A stretch of 39,436 nucleotides of DNA from UBA3478 sp046048095 (GTDB lineage: Bacteria; Bacteroidota; Bacteroidia; Flavobacteriales; Flavobacteriaceae), in NCBI GenBank assembly GCA_046048095.1, contig JBJOGS010000097.1, positions 1-39,436 of the forward strand, read 5' to 3'. The position numbers and the translations under genes were made by a program. Under the pieces are notes generated by a model. The model was not told the origin of the DNA, searched no databases, and saw nothing but the letters and a program-made list of their open reading frames with translations. Below, piece after piece: positions 1 through 8,733 of the stretch; the stretch's first letter is position 1, and each line of letters opens with the position of its first letter.

Positions 1-124
1 AGTTACTATGAGAGATGGGAGGATTGCCAGAGAACAAGACTTTTTCAATATGCAATCCTTATTAGACCAACTACAAAATGGTAAAGGACAAGTGACTGTG
101 GACGAATATCAACCCATTAATTAG
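1..124 (+). CDS. 3' end of an unidentified gene, partial
   Basis: An open frame enters from the left edge and ends at TAG 122-124. It encodes about 40 residues, including MRDGRIAREQDFF and ending VDEYQPIN. The short MRDGRI stretch recalls the segment after the H-loop of ABC-transporter ATPases, but this is too little to assign a family. It converges with the minus-strand gene that follows, and the two overlap by 8 bases. It would be the innermost visible cargo gene of the integrative element. The start and most of the gene lie outside the window. Confidence 0.45.
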   Translation, partial: VTMRDGRIAREQDFFNMQSLLDQLQNGKGQVTVDEYQPIN

Positions 125-860
125 TTCTCATCTTATCCTCTAAGATATTTTTTAAATCATTTAATGTAATTAAATAATACTTCAGCGCAGCAATGCGGGT
201 ATTGTAATACCTCATCTGAACCAAAAGCTCGGTTTGTACGCTTTTATCCGTTTGAAATACCTTATGTAACTCTTCAAGATATTTTGTTAGGGTGACTTGG
301 TTATTTTCTCCACTTAAAATAATTCTTGGATAATTAGAGGTTATTAAGTTGATTAAGTTAATTTTTAACGACTTTTCATACTCTACCGTTGACTTAACTA
401 AACCAAAATCTTGATTATGTAAACGGGTGAGTAAATCCGATATTTCCTGTGAATTAATATACTTCAAATCTCCTGTATTTACCATAGATTCATATCTATT
501 CATAGGAGGGGAAAAATCCCGATAATAAATCAAATTATATTCTACCCTACTTTTACTTATCGCAATACTTTCTATTTCATCTGTATCTAAATCCTCCTTT
601 AAAAGATTGGAGTAAATCTCAATGTCTTGATTCCAAATCTTCAGTCTTTCATTAGAATAATTTTCTATCTCTTGGACTTCAAGAAATAAACTATTTAAAA
701 CCCTTAATCTTTCATTTTTTATATCATTATCTATAGAAACCTGATTTATCCAAAATGAAACACTTATACCAGTGATGATTACAATAGACTCAAGTAAATA
801 TTTAATTAGATATTTTCTCATATTTAAATATACTTGAAATAAGCAAGTAATGTCTCTCAT
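117..860 (-). CDS. Small membrane-anchored protein of unknown function (DUF6090-like)
   Basis: I do not recognise a function. The frame encodes up to 247 residues. A single hydrophobic segment lies near the N terminus (about residues 18-40, containing ESIVIITGISVSFWIN), followed by a charged, mostly helical remainder. The layout, a short MRKYL-type lead, one membrane span ending near a WIN motif and a helical tail, resembles the Flavobacteriia DUF6090 family, an assignment made from memory. The first ATG (860) directly abuts the integrase stop, suggesting translational coupling. ATG 821 (MRKYLIKYL) is an alternative start. Codon use is strongly AT-rich. Its place beside the integrase marks it as cargo of the element. 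Confidence 0.6.
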   Translation of the reverse strand: MRDITCLFQVYLNMRKYLIKYLLESIVIITGISVSFWINQVSIDNDIKNERLRVLNSLFLEVQEIENYSNERLKIWNQDIEIYSNLLKEDLDTDEIESIAISKSRVEYNLIYYRDFSPPMNRYESMVNTGDLKYINSQEISDLLTRLHNQDFGLVKSTVEYEKSLKINLINLITSNYPRIILSGENNQVTLTKYLEELHKVFQTDKSVQTELLVQMRYYNTRIAALKYYLITLNDLKNILEDKMRTN

Positions 861-1931
861 CTAAATCATAGGCATATCCTCCTCCTTCAACTCAGCCACA
901 TCTAAGCCCCTCAAATAAGTTAGGGAGACCATTATATTAGAATGCCCCATAGCAGCTTTTAGCTTCTCTATGGAGCCTGTTCTCTTGTATACATCAATTG
1001 CTCCTGTGTGCCTGAAGGAGTAGAGTGTTTGATTCTCTTCTAATAGCTTAGAACGCTTTTTAAAGCGGCTCCAAAGCCCTTTAAAGTAGTCAGGGTCAAA
1101 CGGCTCCTCTTTACCTGAGAATATGTTTAAATGGTCTTCAGTTTTTTTCAAAACTTCTTTAACATAGTAGGGTACTGGAACGATTCTATTGCGTCCTGAC
1201 TTGTTTCTATCACCAGACAATCGGATGTAACTTAAATCGTTTGTGAAATCGCCCCATTTAAGCTCTCTGACCTCCCTATGAGGTCTTAAGAGGCATCCAT
1301 AAGTTAAAAGGGAACAGAGATAAAGGTTCTCATTATATTGACTTATCTCTTTTAAAATAGCAGAAACGTTCAACAGCGGCTTGTTTAGTCTTGCCTTTAC
1401 CTTCATGCTTCTGACACCTCTCATAGGGTACTTCTCCCATCCTAACTCTCTTGCTCCATTAAATAGAACGATAAGATTGCGTCTTATATTATTGTGCGAT
1501 GTAGGGCAATCATAATTGCCCAATAGCTTACCAATAGCTAAAGGAGTTATTTCAGGACCATTTAAATATCTCTTAAGCATCCTAAACGTATAGTTCAATT
1601 GAGTTATATAATGCGCAGATAAACCTTTAGTTCCTTTTATTTGGATGACCTTTTCAATTATTTGACAATCATTGAGGATATTTATTCCATTAACTCTTGC
1701 CTTATTGTAGGGGTCATAGCCTGACATTAACTTAGAATAGATTTGAGCAGCGAGAATATTACATTGAACCAGCCGCTCTCCTTCTGGGAAAGAGTTTGGT
1801 TTTATGTTTATCTCAAATGTCTGACCATTTTGTAGACGCATTCTTTTGCCTTTGTAATAGATAATTAGTTCAAGTTTACCATCTACTCTTTGAAGGATTT
1901 TAGGATAAGTAAAAGACTCGTTTTGACTCAT
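861..1931 (-). CDS. Tyrosine-type site-specific integrase
   Basis: Catalyses site-specific recombination between the element and the chromosome through a covalent 3'-phosphotyrosine intermediate. From ATG 1931 the protein has 356 residues; a GTG three codons upstream is less likely. The N-terminal half looks like a SAM-like DNA-binding domain. The C-terminal catalytic domain shows box I Arg in LLRPHREVREL (about R216), Lys in RNKSGRNR (about K244), R307 in LYSFRHTGA (the usual box II His is Tyr or Ser here, as in many Bacteroidetes integrases), H330 in AAMGHSN and nucleophile Y339 in SLTYLRG. All key residues appear present, so it is probably active. It lies about 45 bp from the tRNA-Arg fragment and reads away from it. 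Confidence 0.9.
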   Translation of the reverse strand: MSQNESFTYPKILQRVDGKLELIIYYKGKRMRLQNGQTFEINIKPNSFPEGERLVQCNILAAQIYSKLMSGYDPYNKARVNGINILNDCQIIEKVIQIKGTKGLSAHYITQLNYTFRMLKRYLNGPEITPLAIGKLLGNYDCPTSHNNIRRNLIVLFNGARELGWEKYPMRGVRSMKVKARLNKPLLNVSAILKEISQYNENLYLCSLLTYGCLLRPHREVRELKWGDFTNDLSYIRLSGDRNKSGRNRIVPVPYYVKEVLKKTEDHLNIFSGKEEPFDPDYFKGLWSRFKKRSKLLEENQTLYSFRHTGAIDVYKRTGSIEKLKAAMGHSNIMVSLTYLRGLDVAELKEEDMPMI

Positions 1932-1977
1932 AATTGACACATAATTTTAAGTTAGCGTGCCAAGTCCTTTAAATACT

Positions 1978-2044
1978 GAGTTCAACTGGATAGAATATCA
2001 GATTTCGGCTCTGAGGGTTGGGGGTTCGAATCCTCCCGCGGTCA
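1978..2044 (+). other. Attachment-site remnant: tRNA-Arg(UCG) lacking its 5' acceptor strand
   Basis: From position 8 on, the sequence folds as a tRNA: D-stem 1980-1983/1993-1996, anticodon stem 1998-2002/2010-2014, loop TTTCGGC with anticodon TCG at 2005-2007, T-stem 2020-2024/2032-2036 with loop TTCGAAT, acceptor 3' strand CGCGGTC 2037-2043 and discriminator A2044. The bases where the 5' acceptor strand should be (AAATACT, 1971-1977) do not pair with CGCGGTC; GACCGCG would be needed. It is therefore a 3' tRNA fragment displaced by integration. The rebuilt full tRNA gene should lie at the other end of the element, outside the window. Confidence 0.8.
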
Positions 2045-2051
2045 CTTAAGG

Positions 2052-2175
2052 ATCAAAAAAATGCGGGCACCTACGGGTGCCCGTTTTTTATGCGCAATGA
2101 CCGGCGCAAGCTTGCTTGTGAGCGGGCAGGGCGCATAAAAAACTGTGGCTGCGTTAGCAGTCGCATTTTTTTGAT
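2052..2175. repeat. Nested inverted repeats
   Basis: Two perfect inverted repeats are stacked on the terminator. ATCAAAAAAATGCG (2052-2065) is the inverse of 2162-2175. TTTTTTATGCGC (2084-2095) is the inverse of 2131-2142. A 10-bp palindrome GCAAGCTTGC (2106-2115) lies in the inner spacer. No reading frame is supported. The block could fold as a multi-branched cruciform and may be a small palindromic repeat element, a recombination structure or a remnant. Nothing in the window repeats it. Confidence 0.6.
2064..2089 (+). terminator. Intrinsic terminator downstream of the tRNA-Arg fragment
   Basis: CGGGCACC (2064-2071) pairs perfectly with GGTGCCCG (2076-2083) around the loop TACG, followed by six T. 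It lies 20 bases after the tRNA 3' end and is probably the original terminator of the intact tRNA-Arg transcript, left on the chromosomal side of the junction. Confidence 0.85.
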
Positions 2176-2245
2176 TTAGACTACGGAGCGCCAGAGGATC
2201 AGGCCGACGCCGAAGGCGACGGACTCATCCGATCGTAAGGTTGAC

Positions 2246-2253
2246 TATCTTTG
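2246..2253 (+). promoter_or_regulatory. Bacteroidetes -7 promoter element for the TonB-dependent receptor
   Basis: TATCTTTG matches the TAnnTTTG -7 consensus of the Bacteroidetes primary sigma factor. It ends 8 bases before the ATG at 2262, so the transcript would be nearly leaderless. No convincing -33 TTG was found at the normal distance. Confidence 0.6.
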
Positions 2254-2261
2254 TGATTGCT

Positions 2262-4619
2262 ATGAAATCACTATTCCGCCTCCTCTCTCTACATTTCATC
2301 ATCCTTTTAATGGGTACCTTAGGGGTCGCTGCCCAAAATACAGGCTCACTCAAAGGAAGGGTGGTCGACGAATTAGGCTATCCGATCAGCGGAGTTTCAG
2401 TTTTCATTGAACAACTTCAATTGGGGGCACAAACCGACCTCGACGGCTACTACATCATCGAACCACTTAACCCCGGATCGTATAATCTAACGGCCTCATC
2501 GCTGGGTTACCAATCTCAGACCCTGTTTAATGTGCTTGTTAAATCTAAGGGAACACAGAACTACAATTTTACCTTAGTAGAAAAAGTTGAGGCACTCGAA
2601 GGGGTTGTGCTCGATCTGCAAAGCACCATTTCGCGACCGAGAGAAACCCCGCTTTCTACCCAAACACTTTCGGCGGTTGAATTGGCCACCTACCCCGGAG
2701 GAAACAACGATGTGGTTCAAGTAGCTCAAACCCTTCCGGGGGTTTCACCTTCGGTCGGAGGATTCCGAAACGACCTGATCATTCGCGGAGGAGCACCCAA
2801 CGAAAGCGTTTATTACCTCGATGGTGTTGAAATTCCGAATATCAATCACTTCAGCACTCAGGGAAGTGCCGGAGGACCTGTAGGAATGATCAATGTTTCT
2901 TTCATCGAAAGCGTCACCTTGTCGGCATCTGGTTTTGGTGCCCAATACGATAACCCGCTCTCAGGGGTGTTACAATTCAATCAACGCAAGGGCAGCCGCA
3001 GCGAATGGAATCGGAATATTCGTGTGAGCGCCAGCGAAACAGCACTCACCTTTGACGGACCGATACAAATTGGCGAAAAGCGTGAAACTACATTCATTGG
3101 ATCAGTGCGAAGAAGCTACCTTCAATTTTTGTTTGAGCTCATTGGCCTTCCCTTTAGGCCGAACTACTGGGATTATCAATACAAAATCGATCATAAGATC
3201 GACGAACGCAATACGCTTGCGCTGATCGGAATTGGTGCGATAGACGACTTCTCTGTTGCACCTCCGCAGGTGTTTGACGCTGAACGTCAAGCGCAACTCG
3301 AACAAGCTCCATTCATCGATCAAAACTCTCATGTTTTTGGACTCAGCTGGAAGCACCTCTTTAAAGAGAACCCCGGCGTGTTTCAGCTCACTTTAAGCCA
3401 TAACCGATTAAATAACCGATTCACCCGGTACAGCGATCCTGAAAATCAAGAAGGCGTGCTTTTTTTAAATGACGCCTTGGAAGCGGAAACCAAGTTAAGA
3501 GCACATCACACCCAATTCATTGGAGACCTGAAGTGGTTTAGTGGGGTGAACTTGCAGCATTCTTATTACACCAACAGCACCGAGATCGCTGCCATTGGTA
3601 CCACCTACTTGACTGCCATTGACTTCTTAAAATACGGGGCCTTCACCAATTTCTCAGCTACTTTTAATGAACGAATAGAACTCTCTGCAGGTTTTCGTCT
3701 TGACGCAGATAGCTTCACGAAAAATGGTTTACTTCAGCAATTTTCTCCGAGAGCCTCTTTGAGCTATGCGTTAAGCCCTCGGTTAAAACTAAGCAGTAGT
3801 GTTGGACGTTATTTCAAGATCTTACCCTACACTGCACTTGGATTTCAACTAGACCAACGGTTTATTAATGCTGAAAATCCTTATACGCAGTCGAATCACT
3901 ATGTGGTCGGGCTTCAGTACTATCAAACACCCTCAACACTTTTTTCGGTCGAAGCCTTTTTAAAGCAGTATTCAAATTATCCGGTTTCAGTGATCGACCA
4001 AGTATCATTAGCCAATAAAGGTGCCGGATTTGAGGTCTTGGGCAATGAGCCAATTACGAGCAGCGGTAAGGGGAGGTCTTATGGTCTAGAGCTCTTGTAT
4101 CAACAAAAACTGACCAATCGCTTCTATGGCATTTTTTCTTACACCTTTTTTTACAGCCAATTCTCAGGGTTGAATAATACAACTTACCTACGTTCGGTTT
4201 GGGACAGTCGTCACCTCAGCTCTTTTACAGGAGGTTACAAACTAAATCGAAATTGGGAGATCAGTTCACGCTTTAGACTAAGTGGTCGCACCCCATTTGC
4301 GCCGGTAAATCAAGAAGCGACTCTTGAGCGCTATCCCGAAATTGTGCTTGACTACCAACAGCTCGGATCAGACGGTAACGAACTCAATATATTCAATCAA
4401 TTAGACGTCCGTATCGATAAAAAATGGAACTTTAAATCAAGCAGTTTCAATCTATTCTTTGAAATCCAAAATCTGCTGTCAAGTCAGCTGCCTACTCCTC
4501 CAGAGTTTGGTCTAGCGCGCGATGAAAGCGGAGCCCTTCTTCAACCTCTTTCACTAAGCCCTATCGCTCAAACAGCAGGACAGTTCATTCCAAGTATCGG
4601 ACTAGTCTTTGACTTTTAA
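2262..4619 (+). CDS. TonB-dependent outer-membrane receptor with carboxypeptidase-regulatory-like domain
   Basis: Outer-membrane beta-barrel for TonB-driven uptake of an unknown ligand. ATG 2262 gives 785 residues with a clear signal peptide (MKSLFRLLSLHFIILLMG then GVAAQN). Next come a CarboxypepD_reg-like domain (about residues 27-110, with LKGRVVDELGYPISGVSVFI), a plug domain (about 135-245, with NDLIIRGGAPNESVYYLDGV) and a long barrel rich in alternating aromatic strands, ending in FIPSIGLVFDF with a terminal Phe. An in-frame TTG at 2241 is too close to the promoter to be the start. No SusD-like partner or substrate-specific neighbour is present, so the ligand stays open. Its stop overlaps the ftsZ stop by 4 bases, convergently. 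Confidence 0.88.
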   Translation: MKSLFRLLSLHFIILLMGTLGVAAQNTGSLKGRVVDELGYPISGVSVFIEQLQLGAQTDLDGYYIIEPLNPGSYNLTASSLGYQSQTLFNVLVKSKGTQNYNFTLVEKVEALEGVVLDLQSTISRPRETPLSTQTLSAVELATYPGGNNDVVQVAQTLPGVSPSVGGFRNDLIIRGGAPNESVYYLDGVEIPNINHFSTQGSAGGPVGMINVSFIESVTLSASGFGAQYDNPLSGVLQFNQRKGSRSEWNRNIRVSASETALTFDGPIQIGEKRETTFIGSVRRSYLQFLFELIGLPFRPNYWDYQYKIDHKIDERNTLALIGIGAIDDFSVAPPQVFDAERQAQLEQAPFIDQNSHVFGLSWKHLFKENPGVFQLTLSHNRLNNRFTRYSDPENQEGVLFLNDALEAETKLRAHHTQFIGDLKWFSGVNLQHSYYTNSTEIAAIGTTYLTAIDFLKYGAFTNFSATFNERIELSAGFRLDADSFTKNGLLQQFSPRASLSYALSPRLKLSSSVGRYFKILPYTALGFQLDQRFINAENPYTQSNHYVVGLQYYQTPSTLFSVEAFLKQYSNYPVSVIDQVSLANKGAGFEVLGNEPITSSGKGRSYGLELLYQQKLTNRFYGIFSYTFFYSQFSGLNNTTYLRSVWDSRHLSSFTGGYKLNRNWEISSRFRLSGRTPFAPVNQEATLERYPEIVLDYQQLGSDGNELNIFNQLDVRIDKKWNFKSSSFNLFFEIQNLLSSQLPTPPEFGLARDESGALLQPLSLSPIAQTAGQFIPSIGLVFDF

Positions 4620-6673
4620 TCGACGTTGTCGTGCAAAAACGAGTTGTTTGATCGTATCTGAGGATTGCCGCTGCTATCATCACTCAGGGTAGTGCGAGAT
4701 ACCTTCGCATCCGAAGGAATTTCATCAAAAGAAACACCTGCGCGCTTATAGGCCGGAACATTCTCAAAATCTTCGATTTTCGCCGCCTTAGCATTGAATT
4801 GGTGATTAAACTCTTTAAACACCTTTATGCGTTGCTCTTTACGGGCTGCTAAAATTTCTTGGGTCTCACTGAGGCTCATCTCATAAGGGCTATTTGCCAT
4901 TACCGTTTCAGAACCAGTGGATGATGCCAATGGGTCTAGCTGTGGCGACTCAGTGCGAGGTGCTACCTCAACAACCTCTTTTGTTTTTAGCGTCATCTCT
5001 TGCTCGAAATCGTCATCAAAATCTAGCTCATAGGCGCTAATGGTTTTAATCTTAGGAGCAGATGGAGGTGCTTCGCTTGAAAGCGATGGGTTTGAAGATG
5101 GCTGTAGGTCGTCGTTCAAATCAAACACAATAGTACGAGCCTGCTCTTCAGCATCATTCATGTCATTATTCACCACTAAAGGCAATTCAAACGCAAGGTC
5201 AGCAAATGGGTCGGCAAGGACCTCTTCAGCCACAACCTCAATATTTTTAAGCAGTTCAGTGGTATCTATAATCGTAAAATCTTCATCCAGCTCAAGGTAT
5301 TCTTCGCGTACCTCGACGGTTTCAAAATGCACATCAAGGTCTCTTAAATCGCGCTCAGCAGCAGCAGCAGCGGCAGCGGCATCCTCATGAGCAGCAACAT
5401 CAGCAGGCTCATCATGCTCAAAATCAAAGGTTGGCTCAATAGCTTGCACCTCTTCGAAGTCGAAATCTAGCGTATGAACAATACGCGTCTCTGCCTCTTC
5501 TTGTGGGGCCGCTTCGACAACTTCACTCTCTTGAGTAAGGGACTCAATGTATCCGGTCACCGCCTCTTCTTTGACCTCTATCGAACGGATTTCTTCATTC
5601 GTATCAAACCCTAGGGTGGTCATGACGGGCTCAGATTCACCCTCTAAGGTGTGAATAATTCGCTGAGATTCATGACTTACTATGTACTCTTGCTGATCAA
5701 GATTAAATCCAGTAGCGATCACTGTTACTGAGATATCGGCACCCAAACTCGGGTCTTCTCCGACTCCCATGATGATGTCGGCATTGTATCCGGCTTCTTG
5801 TTGAATGAAATCATTGATTTCTCCGATCTCATCCAGGGTAATTTCTTCTGTACCTGAGACGATCAATAATAGCACATTTTTAGCCCCCTTGATCTTGTTG
5901 TCATTGAGTAATGGACTGTCTAATGCGTTTGAAATCGCCTTGTAGGCCCTGTTTTCTCCTGACTCTTTGGCCGCACCCATGATGGCTGTTCCGCTATTTG
6001 AGAGGACCGTTTTTGCATCTCTTAAATCGATATTTTGCAGGTAATGATGGGTGATGACCTCAGCAATTCCCTTTGCGGCCGTAGCAAGTACTTCATCGGC
6101 CTTTCCAAAACCAGATTTAAAGCCTAGGTTGCCATAAATCTCTCTTAGTTTGTTATTGTTGATTACAATCAGTGAATCCACACAGGCGCGTAAACGATCA
6201 ATCCCCTTTTGCGCTTGAGCCTGTCGCGTGTTTCCTTCAAATTTAAACGGAATGGTTACAATCCCCACCGTAAGAATTCCGAGGTCTTTTGATAATCCGG
6301 CAATCACAGGCGCCGCACCTGTACCAGTGCCACCACCCATGCCCGCGGTAATAAATACCATTTTGGTATTGGTCTCTAATAGTCCTTTGATCTCATCCAA
6401 AGATTCTAGCGCCGCCTGTTCACCAATTTCGGGATTTGCCCCAGCACCAAGACCTTCTGTGAGAGAAACGCCCAACTGCACCTTATTGGGTACCGGGCTG
6501 TTTTCAAGGGCTTGGCGATCTGTATTGCAGATTACAAAATCAACACCATTGATCCCCTCACGGTACATGTGATTGATGGCGTTTCCGCCGCCTCCGCCTA
6601 TACCGATAACCTTAATGACGTTACTCTTGTGTTTAGGAAGATCAAATGTGATGGATTCGAATTCGTTACTCAT
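4616..6673 (-). CDS. ftsZ: Cell division GTPase FtsZ with long acidic C-terminal extension
   Basis: Tubulin-like GTPase that polymerises into the Z-ring at mid-cell. Of 685 residues, about the first 330 are the core: the nucleotide-binding GGGGGNA (26-32), the signature GGGTGTG (113-119) and the T7-loop-like NIDLRDA (214-220). The remaining 350 or so residues form an acidic, low-complexity linker with an eight-alanine run at 5350-5380, ending in the tail NNSFLHDNVD, which is the conserved Bacteroidetes-type C-terminal peptide expected to bind FtsA and other partners. It is about 300 residues longer than E. coli FtsZ, as in related Bacteroidetes. Last gene of the dcw cluster, 21 bases after ftsA. 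Confidence 0.97.
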   Translation of the reverse strand: MSNEFESITFDLPKHKSNVIKVIGIGGGGGNAINHMYREGINGVDFVICNTDRQALENSPVPNKVQLGVSLTEGLGAGANPEIGEQAALESLDEIKGLLETNTKMVFITAGMGGGTGTGAAPVIAGLSKDLGILTVGIVTIPFKFEGNTRQAQAQKGIDRLRACVDSLIVINNNKLREIYGNLGFKSGFGKADEVLATAAKGIAEVITHHYLQNIDLRDAKTVLSNSGTAIMGAAKESGENRAYKAISNALDSPLLNDNKIKGAKNVLLLIVSGTEEITLDEIGEINDFIQQEAGYNADIIMGVGEDPSLGADISVTVIATGFNLDQQEYIVSHESQRIIHTLEGESEPVMTTLGFDTNEEIRSIEVKEEAVTGYIESLTQESEVVEAAPQEEAETRIVHTLDFDFEEVQAIEPTFDFEHDEPADVAAHEDAAAAAAAAERDLRDLDVHFETVEVREEYLELDEDFTIIDTTELLKNIEVVAEEVLADPFADLAFELPLVVNNDMNDAEEQARTIVFDLNDDLQPSSNPSLSSEAPPSAPKIKTISAYELDFDDDFEQEMTLKTKEVVEVAPRTESPQLDPLASSTGSETVMANSPYEMSLSETQEILAARKEQRIKVFKEFNHQFNAKAAKIEDFENVPAYKRAGVSFDEIPSDAKVSRTTLSDDSSGNPQIRSNNSFLHDNVD

Positions 6674-6694
6674 AATAGGGACGTTATGTTTATT

Positions 6695-8008
6695 TTATTC
6701 TGAAAGGTCGTCTATGACATTTTTAATTTGATTCATGGTCTTTCCGAAAAGTCCTCCAAAGCTCTTTTTAGTCGCAGGGGGCTCTGGAAGGGCTTCGGTG
6801 GTTTCAGGTTGAACCACAGGTGGCCGCTCTTTATCTTTCATCTGTTGAATTTCAATCGCCTCCATGAGCAGCCCTACTGCCGTGGCATACAATGGACTTG
6901 CAATTTCATCATTAGAATTTCCGGCTAAATGCTCGTTGGGATACCCAATACGCGTATCCATACCTGTGATATATTCAACGACTTGCTTGAGGTGCTTCAA
7001 CTGGCTTCCGCCCCCGGTGATCACGATTCCGGCAATCAGTTTCTTCTTCTGTTCGTCTTGACCATAGCGCTTTATCTCAGCAAATACCGCCTCGATGATT
7101 TCTACGACACGAGCGTGAATGATTTTTGAGAGTGTTTTAAGCGTCACCTCTTTAGGTTCTCTGCCACGAAGCCCAGGGATCGACACCACCTCATTTTCTT
7201 TATTTTCGCCGGGCCAGGCAGATCCAAACTTCACCTTGAGCAATTCGGCCTGCTTCTCAATAATTGAACAACCTTCTTTTACGTCTTCAGTGATGATGTT
7301 TCCGCCGAAAGGAATCACTGAGGTATGCCTAATGATTCCATCCTTGAATATGGCTAAGTCTGTCGTTCCTCCTCCGATATCGATTAGGGCGACACCCGCC
7401 TCTTTCTCTTCTTGACTTAACACCGCCTTGGCCGAAGCAATGGGTTCTAAACACACATCATCAACGCCGATATTGGCGCTTACAATGCAGCGATGAATAT
7501 TTCGGATAGAGGCCACCTGACCTACTACCACATGAAAGTTGGCTTCAAGGCGGTTACCGTACATCCCAATGGGCTCTTTAATTTCAGTTTGGGTATCTAC
7601 CTTGTACTCTTGTGGAAGCACATGAACGATTTCTTCCCCGGGAAGCATCTGTAATTTTTTGACTTGAAGCTGAAGTCGCTTCAGGTCTGACTCATTGATC
7701 ACCTCTTCTGCATTTTCGCGGGTAATATAGTCTGAGTGTTGCAGCGATCGAATGTGCTGACCCGCAATACCTGCAACCACTGAGGCAATCTTTAAACCAG
7801 AAATTCCCTCCGCTTCTTCTACAGCACGCTGAATAGACTGTACCGTTTGAGTAATGTTGTTTACCACACCGCGATGCACCCCTAAGCTCTTCGACTTGCC
7901 CATGCCTAACACCTCGACCTTTCCGTAATCGTTAAGACGGCCGATGATCGCCACAATTTTGGTTGTTCCAATGTCTAGCCCAACTGAATAAGTTGTTACT
8001 TCTTGCAT
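6695..8008 (-). CDS. ftsA: Cell division protein FtsA (actin-like membrane anchor of the Z-ring)
   Basis: Actin-fold ATPase that tethers FtsZ to the membrane and recruits later division proteins. ATG 8008 gives 437 residues; a GTG seven codons upstream would overlap ftsQ. Visible are the phosphate-1 motif GLDIGTTKIVAI, an SHS2/1C-like insertion (HVLPQEYKVDTQTEI), the phosphate-2 motif ALIDIGGGTTDLAIF, the adenosine motif GIVITGGGSQL and a C-terminal amphipathic helix (FGGLFGKTMNQIKNVIDDL) that should insert into the membrane. Five bases separate it from the ftsQ stop, and it is followed by ftsZ, the classical order. Confidence 0.96.
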   Translation of the reverse strand: MQEVTTYSVGLDIGTTKIVAIIGRLNDYGKVEVLGMGKSKSLGVHRGVVNNITQTVQSIQRAVEEAEGISGLKIASVVAGIAGQHIRSLQHSDYITRENAEEVINESDLKRLQLQVKKLQMLPGEEIVHVLPQEYKVDTQTEIKEPIGMYGNRLEANFHVVVGQVASIRNIHRCIVSANIGVDDVCLEPIASAKAVLSQEEKEAGVALIDIGGGTTDLAIFKDGIIRHTSVIPFGGNIITEDVKEGCSIIEKQAELLKVKFGSAWPGENKENEVVSIPGLRGREPKEVTLKTLSKIIHARVVEIIEAVFAEIKRYGQDEQKKKLIAGIVITGGGSQLKHLKQVVEYITGMDTRIGYPNEHLAGNSNDEIASPLYATAVGLLMEAIEIQQMKDKERPPVVQPETTEALPEPPATKKSFGGLFGKTMNQIKNVIDDLSE

Positions 8009-8013
8009 AGCAC

Positions 8014-8733
8014 TTAAATTTTTGTACACACCACTTGGCCATCGAACGCCAGACTGATCTTGCGGTAGCGTTCTAGTAAGTTGTCTTTTTGCGCTTTTAT
8101 CATAAACGCGGCATAATTATTCATCTTTGCGTGCAATCGTCTGAGGTCGCCAAGCTCAATTTCCAATGGCTGTGACTCTAAAATCAATTCATACCACGAA
8201 TCGCTTATCTGCACTAAGCCTACCACATCGTCACCGTAGATCGGATGGGTTTGCAACACCTCAATCGCATCTCTTAACCTTTCAAAATCCCTTTCGTTCG
8301 GCTCACCTCTTATGATAGGCACTGAAGCAGTATACGAAGGCGACAAAGGCATTTTTTTCGCATCAGAATCGATGTAAAACAACTTTTGGCCCACCACTTT
8401 TGCAATTGGCTTCCGCTGAAAAATTTCAGCCATCAACTTGCCAGAAATCGTAGTATACAGTTCAGCATTCGCCACCATATTATGGGATTTCAGCTGATTT
8501 TCGACCTCATTCAAAGCTATCCCATCTTTAAGGGTAGCAGTGGAAGATTTCATTTTTTGTATCAACAATTTATTAACTGTATCTACAGAAATAAAAGGGG
8601 TTTCGGCCGGATAGACCGCGACAACAATCTCTTGATAGGGCCTTCTATTAAAGCTAGTTTGAGCAATAACATAACATAAGACACTGAGAGAGAGCCCCAA
8701 AAGAAATACGACATACCTAAACAACACTTTCAT
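8014..8733 (-). CDS. ftsQ: Cell division protein FtsQ
   Basis: Bitopic inner-membrane protein of the divisome that links early and late division proteins. The 239 residues have a short cytoplasmic N terminus, one transmembrane segment (about residues 5-24, FRYVVFLLGLSLSVLCYVIA) and a periplasmic part with a POTRA-like beginning (ETPFISVDTVNKLLIQ). Sequence conservation is weak, so the call rests on topology, length and position between murC and ftsA. The ATG at 8733 overlaps the murC end by 17 bases. Confidence 0.88.
   Translation of the reverse strand: MKVLFRYVVFLLGLSLSVLCYVIAQTSFNRRPYQEIVVAVYPAETPFISVDTVNKLLIQKMKSSTATLKDGIALNEVENQLKSHNMVANAELYTTISGKLMAEIFQRKPIAKVVGQKLFYIDSDAKKMPLSPSYTASVPIIRGEPNERDFERLRDAIEVLQTHPIYGDDVVGLVQISDSWYELILESQPLEIELGDLRRLHAKMNNYAAFMIKAQKDNLLERYRKISLAFDGQVVCTKI

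Larger units (their letters stand above)
1..2046. mobile_element. Right-hand end of an integrative element inserted at a tRNA-Arg gene
   Basis: The segment holds the 3' end of a gene that continues out of the window, a small AT-rich gene and a tyrosine integrase. It ends exactly at a tRNA-Arg piece that has lost its 5' acceptor strand. An integrase lying next to a tRNA fragment is the usual layout of genomic islands and integrative elements that use tRNA 3' ends as attachment sites. The left end lies outside the window, so the size, type and mobility of the element cannot be judged. The segment is visibly richer in A+T than the chromosome that follows. Confidence 0.72.

Noticed and set aside
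1971..2044. A complete, functional tRNA-Arg gene
   Set aside because: The 5' seven bases (AAATACT) cannot pair with the 3' acceptor strand CGCGGTC, so only a 3' fragment is present.
2176..2245. A riboswitch or small RNA upstream of the TonB-dependent receptor
   Set aside because: Only a minor CGCC-GAA-GGCG hairpin is visible, it lies upstream of the predicted transcription start, and no known riboswitch core is recognisable.
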